NCBI GenBank assembly: GCA_958452935.1
Contig: CAUDVX010000050.1
Coordinates: 1 to 12,112, forward strand
DNA length: 12,112 bases
DNA from: an uncultured Collinsella sp.
GTDB taxonomy: Bacteria; Actinomycetota; Coriobacteriia; Coriobacteriales; Coriobacteriaceae
Reading direction: 5' to 3'
Part shown: positions 1 through 4,812 of the stretch, in pieces
Layout of the letters: each line of letters opens with the position of its first letter
How positions within the stretch are numbered: the first letter of the stretch is position 1
The notes under the pieces: generated by a model
Seen by the model: the letters and a program-made list of their open reading frames with translations, nothing else
The model's database searches: none
What the model was told of the DNA's origin: nothing
Translations under genes and position numbers: made by a program

Positions 1-69
1 CGCTCCCTTCGCCGGGATCTGCTTGCCATCCAATACAGCACGATTGAAGCGTGCCATCAAAACATTCAT
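1..69 (-). CDS. Possible start of a protein gene running off the left edge
   Basis: On the minus strand an uninterrupted frame of 23 codons begins at an ATG at 69 and runs out of the window. It reads MNVLMARFNRAVLDGKQI and continues. An in-frame TAG lies four codons upstream, so the start must be close to here; a second ATG is at residue 5. No clear Shine-Dalgarno is visible. A TATACT -10-like hexamer at 100-105 on the same strand would place a start point roughly 24 bases upstream of the ATG. The visible part is too short to assign a family, and it could be a chance frame. Confidence 0.35.
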   Translation of the reverse strand, partial: MNVLMARFNRAVLDGKQIPAKGA

Positions 70-99
70 GCAAAACAACTACGCCACACGTCAAAAGGC

Positions 100-105
100 A
101 GTATA
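100..105 (-). promoter_or_regulatory. -10-like hexamer upstream of the left-edge frame
   Basis: TATACT on the minus strand matches five of six bases of the sigma-70 -10 consensus. No good -35 hexamer is found at normal spacing. It is divergent from the scaffold gene at 391. It is suggestive only because of its position relative to the ATG at 69. Confidence 0.25.
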
Positions 106-291
106 CAGGCGGTGAACGGCATCATAGCTACAGGTCAGACAACGCGACATAGTCAAAAGCTTAAACAGAACCGACCCCCTTCAGCGAACCGCACAGCCGC
201 AAACAGCTTTGTTAAATCGCTTCAATTGAAAGTTCCGCGCTTCTCGCTACGAAAACTGAGCCGTTCGCCGAATATTCCGTGCATTTCGCGG

Positions 292-328
292 TATTATAGG
301 GACTGCATGTCATGTCCCTTTCGAAGGG
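292..328 (+). promoter_or_regulatory. Leader of the scaffold operon: -10-like site and two overlapping hairpins
   Basis: The 321-base gap between the left-edge frame and the scaffold gene holds no convincing protein gene. TATTAT at 292-297 resembles a -10 element, but no good -35 lies at 16-18 bases. Just after it are two overlapping, mutually exclusive perfect stems: AGGGAC at 298-303 with GTCCCT at 314-319, and CCCTT at 316-320 with AAGGG at 324-328. If transcription starts near 303, only the second would form fully in the RNA. The role is unknown. Confidence 0.3.
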
Positions 329-390
329 TCGCCCGGCAATCGCCAGCCACGACCCCCAGACGGGACGCCAACACGATAGAGAGGAGAGGC

Positions 391-1125
391 ATGCAGTACT
401 CACAGGAAGTGGAGAACATGTGCCCCGTTGCCAAGGGTGCATACCACGGCCCCGCACCCATCCCCGAGGAGGGCAAGTGGGTCCAGGCTAAGGAGATTTC
501 CGACATCTCCGGTCTTACGCACGGTGTGGGTTGGTGCGCACCTCAGCAGGGCGCCTGCAAGCTCACGCTGAACGTCAAGGACGGCATCATCGAGGAGGCC
601 CTCGTTGAGACCATCGGCTGCTCGGGCATGACCCACTCTGCCGCCATGGCTTCCGAGATCCTTCCCGGTAAGACCATCCTCGAGGCCCTCAACACCGACC
701 TCGTCTGCGACGCCATCAACGTTGCTATGCGCGAGATCTTCCTGCAGATCGTTTACGGCCGCAGCCAGACCGCGTTCTCCGAGGGCGGCCTGCCCGTGGG
801 CGCCTCCCTCGACGACCTCGGCAAGGGCCTTCGCTCTCAGGTCGGTACCATGTTCGGCACCAAGGCCAAGGGCGCTCGTTACCTCGAGCTCGCTCAGGGC
901 TACGTCACCCGCATGGCTCTCAACGACAAGAACGAGATCATCGCGTTCGAGTTCCTGAACCTCGGTAAGTTCACCGACGCCGTCAAGGCCGGCAAGACCC
1001 CCGAGGAGGCCATCGCTGGCGCTATGGGCCACTATGGTCAGTGGGAGAACGCTGCCAAGTACATCGACCCGCGCACCGACGAGGAGACTCACTCCGTCGC
1101 CAGCGTGTTCCCGGTTCACGAGTAG
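391..1125 (+). CDS. Iron-sulfur cluster assembly scaffold-like protein (IscU/NifU N-terminal family)
   Basis: This 244-residue protein resembles the IscU/NifU N-terminal scaffold family, which builds Fe-S clusters on conserved cysteines in the cytoplasm. The clearest match is the GCSGMTHSAAMASEILPGKT segment (Cys77), which corresponds to the GC..S.AS....GK signature of IscU. An earlier GWCAPQQGAC segment (Cys49, Cys56) sits where IscU has its first ligand cysteine, but the usual CGD is replaced by CAP, so the assembly aspartate is not evident. Cys106 (DLVCDAI) is a possible further ligand. At about 100 residues longer than IscU, it carries an extra C-terminal region. The start at 391 is chosen for the GAGGAGAGG Shine-Dalgarno at 381-389; the frame stays open upstream to 112 but without such a site. 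The next gene begins 18 bases downstream, so the two are co-transcribed. Family call is fairly sure; the function as a real scaffold is inferred. Confidence 0.85.
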   Translation: MQYSQEVENMCPVAKGAYHGPAPIPEEGKWVQAKEISDISGLTHGVGWCAPQQGACKLTLNVKDGIIEEALVETIGCSGMTHSAAMASEILPGKTILEALNTDLVCDAINVAMREIFLQIVYGRSQTAFSEGGLPVGASLDDLGKGLRSQVGTMFGTKAKGARYLELAQGYVTRMALNDKNEIIAFEFLNLGKFTDAVKAGKTPEEAIAGAMGHYGQWENAAKYIDPRTDEETHSVASVFPVHE

Positions 1126-1143
1126 AAAGGGAGGGAAATAACT

Positions 1144-2148
1144 ATGACTGTTACGTTCGAAGGTTACGAGCGCCGCGCTGACAAGATCAACAAGTGCCTC
1201 GCCGACAACGGCATCGCCTCCCTCGAGGAAGCTCTGCAGATCTGCACCGACAAGGGCTTCAACCCGCGTGAGATCGTCAACAACACCCAGTCCATCGCCT
1301 TCCAGAACGCTGAGTGGGCCTACACCCTCGGCTGCGCTCTCGCTGTCAAGCGTGGCGCCAAGTCCGCTTCTGAGGCTGCTGCCATCATCGGCGAGGGCAT
1401 CCAGGCCTTCACCGTTCCCGGCTCCGTCGCCGAGGACCGCAAGGTCGGTCTTGGCCACGGCAACCTGGGCGCTATGCTGCTCTCCGACGACACCGAGTGC
1501 TTCGCCTTCCTGGCCGGCCACGAGTCCTTCGCTGCCGCTGAGGGCGCTATCGGCCTGGCTCTGAACGCCAACAAGGCTCGCAAGAAGCCGCTGCGCGTCA
1601 TCCTCAACGGTCTGGGCAAGGACGCTGCTCAGATCATCGCCCGCATCAACGGCTTCACCTATGTGAAGACCCAGTTCGACTACTACACGGGCGAGCTCAA
1701 GGTCGTCGAGACCATCCCCTACTCCGATGGTCCCCGCGCTGCCGTTAACTGCTACGGCTCCGACGACGTCCGCGAGGGCGTTGCCATCATGTGGCACGAG
1801 AACGTCGACATCTCGATCACCGGTAACTCCACCAACCCCACGCGCTTCCAGCACCCCGTCGCTGGCACCTACAAGAAGGAGCGCCTCGAGGCTGGCAAGA
1901 AGTACTTCTCCGTCGCTTCTGGTGGCGGCACTGGCCGTACTCTGCACCCGGACAACATGGGCGCCGGCCCTGCCTCTTACGGCATGACCGACACCATGGG
2001 CCGTATGCACTCCGACGCCCAGTTCGCCGGTTCTTCCTCCGTGCCTGCGCACGTCGACATGATGGGTCTCATCGGCATGGGCAACAACCCCATGGTCGGT
2101 GCCACCGTCGCCTGCGCTGTCGCCGTCGAGGAGGCCCTCAAGGCCTAA
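1144..2148 (+). CDS. GGGtGRT-family protein of unknown function
   Basis: A 334-residue protein that contains the motif naming the Pfam GGGtGRT family: GGGTGRT at residues 260-266, followed by LHPDN (267-271). The family is full-length here and its biochemical role is, to my knowledge, not established. There is no signal peptide or obvious membrane segment, so it is predicted to be cytoplasmic. Glycine-rich stretches (around GLGHGNLGAM and GLIGMGNNPMVGA) suggest a globular, possibly nucleotide- or cofactor-binding fold, but that is a guess. A strong Shine-Dalgarno, AAAGGGAGGG at 1126-1135, lies in the 18-base gap after the scaffold gene. Codon choice is almost free of A-ending codons, as expected for an abundant protein. 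The tight pairing with an IscU-like protein suggests a job in Fe-S or metal handling. Family call is firm because of the motif; function is open. Confidence 0.88.
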   Translation: MTVTFEGYERRADKINKCLADNGIASLEEALQICTDKGFNPREIVNNTQSIAFQNAEWAYTLGCALAVKRGAKSASEAAAIIGEGIQAFTVPGSVAEDRKVGLGHGNLGAMLLSDDTECFAFLAGHESFAAAEGAIGLALNANKARKKPLRVILNGLGKDAAQIIARINGFTYVKTQFDYYTGELKVVETIPYSDGPRAAVNCYGSDDVREGVAIMWHENVDISITGNSTNPTRFQHPVAGTYKKERLEAGKKYFSVASGGGTGRTLHPDNMGAGPASYGMTDTMGRMHSDAQFAGSSSVPAHVDMMGLIGMGNNPMVGATVACAVAVEEALKA

Positions 2149-2183
2149 TCGCGTCCGCGCGATGCTCATATAGTTGAGCCTTG

Positions 2184-2216
2184 GAGCCGCTATCCACCCG
2201 GGTAGCGGCTCTTTTT
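2184..2216 (+). terminator. Rho-independent terminator of the scaffold/GGGtGRT operon
   Basis: GAGCCGCTA (2184-2192) pairs perfectly with TAGCGGCTC (2203-2211) around a 10-base loop and is followed directly by TTTTT (2212-2216). It lies 35 bases after the stop codon of the GGGtGRT gene. Confidence 0.93.
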
Positions 2217-2227
2217 GTCCCTCCCTC

Positions 2228-2294
2228 AGTTGCGGTGAAATAGTTCCTAAAAAGCCGCCCCATCCTTCCAAACAGGAACTATTCCACCGCAACT
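2228..2294. repeat. Long intergenic inverted repeat
   Basis: Two 21-base arms (2228-2248 and 2274-2294) pair at 20 of 21 positions around a 25-base spacer; the single mismatch involves A2238. The arm core is GTTGCGGTG.AATAGTTCCT. There is no T-tract at either side, so it is not a simple terminator, and no coding potential in the spacer. It begins 11 bases after the terminator. I suspect a dispersed palindromic element, but copy number cannot be judged from this window. Confidence 0.8.
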
Positions 2295-2431
2295 TATTGA
2301 GAAGACGAGATTGGGGGTTAAGGTATCGGTGACACCCACCTTCCAATTTGGCCCTTTACCGATTTATCCAATCTTTGCATCACATTAGTCGATCGCCCAT
2401 GCGACAATGAGCCGGACGAGAAAGGAAACCG

Positions 2432-3958
2432 ATGGAATCGACTGATGTACTGGTAATTGGATCTGGCATTGCGGGCCTTTGCGCCGCCATCGAAGCGGCG
2501 CGCGCTGGCGCAACCGTTGCCATCGCAAGTGCCGGCAAGACCATGAGTGGATCGAGTTTCTTCCCGGGCACCTGGGGCCTCGGCCTTATCGGGCCCGTCG
2601 ACGAAGACGACGAACAGGACCTCATCGACACCATCCAGGCCGTGGGCGGCGACGTTGCCGACCCCACGCTCGTCCAGACGTTTGTCCACGGTATTCCTCA
2701 GGCCATCCAATGGCTCGAGCAGGATCTAGGTGTTGAGCTCCAGCGTCCGCAAAGTGCCGCGAGCGCCCAGCAGAAGCAGTTTATCCCCTGCTTTGACCAT
2801 AAGACGCGTATGTGGCGCGGCCTCACCCGCAAGCCGCTTGAAGACGCGTGTACGGCCCAGATCGAGTCGCTCGGCATTCGCTTACTCCCCCGCCATGAGC
2901 TTATCGACCTTGTTGAGGACTCAAACGGCAGGACCATCGGCGCCGTGCTCTTTGACCACGCAAGCGGACGCCTCGAAACCATTGCGGCCAACGCCACCAT
3001 CATTGCCGCCGGCGGCACGGGTGGCCTGTTCGAGCGCAGCCTCACTTCCGCCGACGTGCTCAGCTCCTCACAGGCCATCGCACTGGCGCACGGCGCATCG
3101 CTTACTAATATAGAGTTCATGCAGATGATGCCCGGCTTCATCGAGCCCAAGCACAACCTGGTCTTCAACGAGAAGACCTGGCGCTACGTCACATTTGACC
3201 AACCGGTCGATATTGCCGACGGCAAGCTTGACGACCTGCTCGATCAGCGCTCCGGATATGGTCCCTTCACGTCACGCTTGGCCTCCCGCGCCATCGATCT
3301 TGCCATCGATCAGGCGGGTGCCGAAGGCCTGGCGCTCCACTACGACTTCCCCCGCGAGGACGTCCCCGAGTTTGTGCAGACCTTTGCCACCTGGCTACAA
3401 GAGGAGCACGGCATCGCGCCAACTGACGAGATGCGCGTGGCGATGTATGCCCACGCCGCCAACGGCGGTATCAAGATCGACAAGACCGCGTACACGGGCG
3501 TTGAGGGCCTCTACGCCTGTGGCGAGGCAACAGGCGGTATGCACGGCGCCGACCGTATTGGTGGCCTGTCGAGCGCCAACGGCATCGTGTTCGGACGCAT
3601 CGCAGGCGCATCGGCAGCCCTTGCAGCGCAGAAAGAGCCTGAGGCAGCCCTGAAGGCGGATATCGCCCTCCCACAGTACGGCATTGCCACAACAGATGCC
3701 GAACGCCTGACACACAGCCTTAAGCACACGATGAGTACCCATTGCATGATCAACCGCACCGAGACGGGTCTATCCAAGGCACTGCACGAGCTTGAGGGCT
3801 TGAAGACGGAGGCAACGACCTTGAGCACGCAGAAAGCCCAGGACAGCGAAGTCGCGGCCCTCGCCCGCCTGCAATCGCAAATTAAGCTGGCAACCGAGAT
3901 GGTCAAAGCCATGCGCAGACGGACCAAAAGTATGGGTTCGCACTATCGAGCGGACTAA
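2432..3958 (+). CDS. FAD-dependent flavoprotein, fumarate reductase/L-aspartate oxidase superfamily
   Basis: A 508-residue cytoplasmic flavoprotein. The N-terminal dinucleotide-binding loop VIGSGIAG has Gly10, Gly12 and Gly15; a second FAD region is AAGGTGGLF, and the C-terminal FAD segment is CGEATGGMHGADRIGG (Cys363 onward). Superfamily active-site residues appear conserved: Arg286 (ASRAI), His341 (HAANGG) and Arg375 (GADRIG). A helical C-terminal domain (about 430-500) matches the family. The length is close to NadB, but the EGGHS segment that marks classical L-aspartate oxidase is absent; DHKTRMWRGL sits in that area instead, and nadA or nadC are not beside it. The enzyme may thus be NadB-like, a soluble fumarate reductase, or an oxidoreductase for another dicarboxylate. 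The start is set by AAAGGA at 2421-2426. It appears monocistronic. Superfamily is confident; substrate is not. Confidence 0.85.
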   Translation: MESTDVLVIGSGIAGLCAAIEAARAGATVAIASAGKTMSGSSFFPGTWGLGLIGPVDEDDEQDLIDTIQAVGGDVADPTLVQTFVHGIPQAIQWLEQDLGVELQRPQSAASAQQKQFIPCFDHKTRMWRGLTRKPLEDACTAQIESLGIRLLPRHELIDLVEDSNGRTIGAVLFDHASGRLETIAANATIIAAGGTGGLFERSLTSADVLSSSQAIALAHGASLTNIEFMQMMPGFIEPKHNLVFNEKTWRYVTFDQPVDIADGKLDDLLDQRSGYGPFTSRLASRAIDLAIDQAGAEGLALHYDFPREDVPEFVQTFATWLQEEHGIAPTDEMRVAMYAHAANGGIKIDKTAYTGVEGLYACGEATGGMHGADRIGGLSSANGIVFGRIAGASAALAAQKEPEAALKADIALPQYGIATTDAERLTHSLKHTMSTHCMINRTETGLSKALHELEGLKTEATTLSTQKAQDSEVAALARLQSQIKLATEMVKAMRRRTKSMGSHYRAD

Positions 3959-4003
3959 TTCGATTTTCACTTTGAGTTTGATCACAATTTCTCAACATAC
4001 ATT

Positions 4004-4076
4004 GAGCCCCGAAAGCAGGATTCCCCTAAGGAGAACACGCTTACGGGGCTTTAGCCGTGTTTTCCCTAAGGGAATC
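4004..4076 (+). terminator. Overlapping hairpins after the flavoprotein gene, possible terminator
   Basis: AGCCCCG (4005-4011) can pair with CGGGGCT (4044-4050). Alternatively a 21-base arm at 4019-4039 can pair imperfectly with 4056-4076: two mismatches and one G-T wobble around a 16-base loop. The two folds exclude each other. A short TTTT at 4060-4063 lies inside the second stem. The region starts 45 bases after the stop codon, so it may end the flavoprotein transcript, but it is not a canonical terminator. Confidence 0.4.
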
Positions 4077-4133
4077 ACAGTGCAGATAGCTTAGCTCCGC
4101 GCCCTTTCGGGTTCGACCCCATGCGTGGTCAAC

Positions 4134-4165
4134 AAAAAAGACGGCCAACTTACGCTGACCGTCTT
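4134..4165 (-). terminator. Minus-strand terminator behind the tRNA-Lys relic
   Basis: On the minus strand AAGACGG and CCGTCTT form a 7-bp stem followed by a run of T (the A-run at 4134-4139). It sits in the same relative place behind the tRNA 3' relic as the terminator at 4312-4343 does behind the intact tRNA-Lys. Confidence 0.75.
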
Positions 4166-4174
4166 AACATTCTT

Positions 4175-4194
4175 TGGTGGGCCGTCAGGGGGTC
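4175..4194 (-). pseudogene. tRNA-Lys 3'-end fragment
   Basis: These 20 bases are identical to the 3' end of the intact tRNA-Lys genes, including the encoded CCA, discriminator A, acceptor strand and the 3' strand of the T stem. The rest of the tRNA is missing: the sequence diverges after 4194. It cannot encode a functional tRNA. Confidence 0.8.
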
Positions 4195-4197
4195 AGT

Positions 4198-4268
4198 CTG
4201 CTTCGCAGGCGGCCGCTGCGGCGCTATAGCGCCTTGCGCGCTGCGCTGGTAAATGCTTACGCATTTCC
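4198..4268. repeat. Cluster of short palindromes between the two repeat copies
   Basis: In about 70 bases there are CTGC-TTC-GCAG (4198-4208), the perfect 14-base palindrome GGCGCTATAGCGCC (4220-4233) and AAATGC-TTAC-GCATTT (4251-4266), besides further GC-rich self-complementary bits such as GCGGCCGC. No coding signal is seen. Together with the flanking repeat copies this accounts for most of the protein-free stretch from 3959 to 4352. Confidence 0.6.
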
Positions 4269-4270
4269 TA

Positions 4271-4372
4271 AGCTCCGCGCCCCGACGGGTTCGACCCCAT
4301 GTACGGTCAACAAAAAAAGCGACCAGCCGAAGCCAGTCGCTTTAACATGCTTTGGTGGGCCGTCAGGGGGTC
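4271..4372. repeat. Direct repeat copy B, running into the intact tRNA-Lys
   Basis: This is the partner of 4093-4194 and has the same length, 102 bases. Its right end is the 3' end of the complete tRNA-Lys gene at 4353-4428, which makes copy B the likely parent and copy A the derived one. The CCC...GGG pairing near the left end is kept in both copies although the loop bases differ. Confidence 0.8.
4312..4343 (-). terminator. Terminator of the tRNA operon
   Basis: On the minus strand AAGCGACTGGC, a TTCG tetraloop and GCTGGTCGCTT form a long stem with two G-T wobbles, followed by seven T (A-run at 4312-4318). It begins about ten bases beyond the CCA end of the last tRNA-Lys. Confidence 0.92.
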
Positions 4373-4428
4373 GAACCCTGGACCTTGGGATTAAGAGTCC
4401 CCTGCTCTACCAACTGAGCTAACGACCC
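4353..4428 (-). tRNA. tRNA-Lys (anticodon CTT), copy 1
   Basis: A 76-base cloverleaf on the minus strand. The acceptor strands are GGGTCGT and ACGGCCC (one G-T pair), the D stem GCTC/GAGC, the anticodon loop CTCTTAA with CTT at the anticodon, and the T arm CAGGG-TTCGACC-CCCTG. Discriminator A and CCA are encoded. The first anticodon-stem pair is a G-A mismatch (27-43). The gene is identical in all 76 bases to the copy at 4472-4547 and is last in the His-Lys-Lys operon. Confidence 0.95.
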
Positions 4429-4432
4429 AAAG

Positions 4433-4458
4433 CTAAAGTCCGTTGTGGCGGACTTTAG
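4433..4458. repeat. Perfect 10-bp hairpin between the two tRNA-Lys genes
   Basis: CTAAAGTCCG (4433-4442) and CGGACTTTAG (4449-4458) pair perfectly around a six-base loop. It fills most of the 43-base spacer between the tRNA-Lys genes. In the minus direction there is no real T-run after it, so it is more likely a processing structure than a terminator. Confidence 0.75.
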
Positions 4459-4471
4459 AGGAGATATCGTG

Positions 4472-4547
4472 TGGTGGGCCGTCAGGGGGTCGAACCCTGG
4501 ACCTTGGGATTAAGAGTCCCCTGCTCTACCAACTGAGCTAACGACCC
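4472..4547 (-). tRNA. tRNA-Lys (anticodon CTT), copy 2
   Basis: This is a complete 76-base tRNA with anticodon CTT and encoded CCA, identical to the copy at 4353-4428, so the two arose by recent duplication or are kept alike by gene conversion. It follows tRNA-His by 22 bases in the direction of transcription. Confidence 0.95.
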
Positions 4548-4569
4548 GATATCAACACGAAGCAAGAAC

Positions 4570-4647
4570 TGGGGTGGGTAAAGGGACTCGAACCCTCGAC
4601 CTACGGGACCACAACCCGTCGCTCTAGCCAACTGAGCTACACCCACC
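4570..4647 (-). tRNA. tRNA-His (anticodon GTG)
   Basis: A 78-base minus-strand tRNA. The anticodon arm is ACGGG-TTGTGGT-CCCGT (anticodon GTG), the T arm GAGGG-TTCGAGT-CCCTT, the acceptor GTGGGTG with TACCCAC. The extra G(-1) typical of tRNA-His is encoded at 4647 and faces the discriminator C at 4573; CCA is encoded. It is the first gene of the tRNA operon. Confidence 0.95.
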
Positions 4648-4673
4648 GTGTCCTGTGCGCTTCGCGCTCGACT

Positions 4674-4702
4674 ATTATTGCAAGGAACGCCACGCGATGC
4701 AA
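4674..4702 (-). promoter_or_regulatory. Promoter of the tRNA His-Lys-Lys operon
   Basis: On the minus strand TTGCAT (4697-4702) and AATAAT (4674-4679) are separated by exactly 17 bases and lie about 27 bases before the 5' end of tRNA-His. The -35 matches four and the -10 five of six consensus bases, good for a sigma-70-type promoter. A short GC-rich leader (GCGCGAAGCGC) follows. Confidence 0.75.
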
Positions 4703-4812
4703 GCCCCAATTTTCAAGAATTTTGAAAAGAGTTTTTCGAGCGCGTTTCGAGCAATTCCCACCGGTTTCATAGGAGTAAACTTGGCCCACTGCAAATGCTG
4801 GAAAGGACAGAC

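Larger units (their letters stand above)
4093..4194. repeat. Direct repeat copy A (diverged), with a tRNA-Lys 3'-end relic
   Basis: This 102-base stretch aligns without length change to 4271-4372. Shared blocks are AGCTCCGCGCCC, GGGTTCGACCCCATG, GGTCAACAAAAAA and, at the right end, the 3' part of tRNA-Lys (CCA end, acceptor strand and part of the T arm, minus strand 4175-4194). Copy A is cut off after the T-arm sequence and unrelated bases follow, so it holds a tRNA relic and not a tRNA. The embedded terminator stems differ in sequence but both fold. Confidence 0.8.

Noticed and set aside
112..390. Upstream extension of the scaffold protein by 93 residues
   Set aside because: The frame is open but its composition differs from the scaffold family, it would cover the leader hairpins and the -10-like site, and the strong GAGGAGAGG at 381-389 points to 391.
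400..2346. Very long open frame (648 codons) on the minus strand opposite the scaffold and GGGtGRT genes
   Set aside because: It mirrors two clear plus-strand genes whose strong codon bias avoids stop codons on the other strand. The translation is low in complexity (Val/Gly/Asp/Leu-rich), has no recognisable domain and no Shine-Dalgarno, and it runs through the operon terminator.
2295..2431. Possible riboswitch or promoter before the flavoprotein gene
   Set aside because: I looked for -10/-35 pairs and a recognisable aptamer in these 137 bases and found none convincing; only the Shine-Dalgarno at 2421-2426 is clear.
4093..4372. Possible short CRISPR-like or tandem repeat array
   Set aside because: There are only two copies, 102 bases long, diverged, containing a tRNA end and terminators. 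There is no short regular repeat with unique spacers and no cas gene.
4174..4422. Small plus-strand frame across the repeat region and tRNA-Lys
   Set aside because: It consists of repeat, terminator and antisense tRNA sequence and ends inside a tRNA gene, so it is not a real protein.
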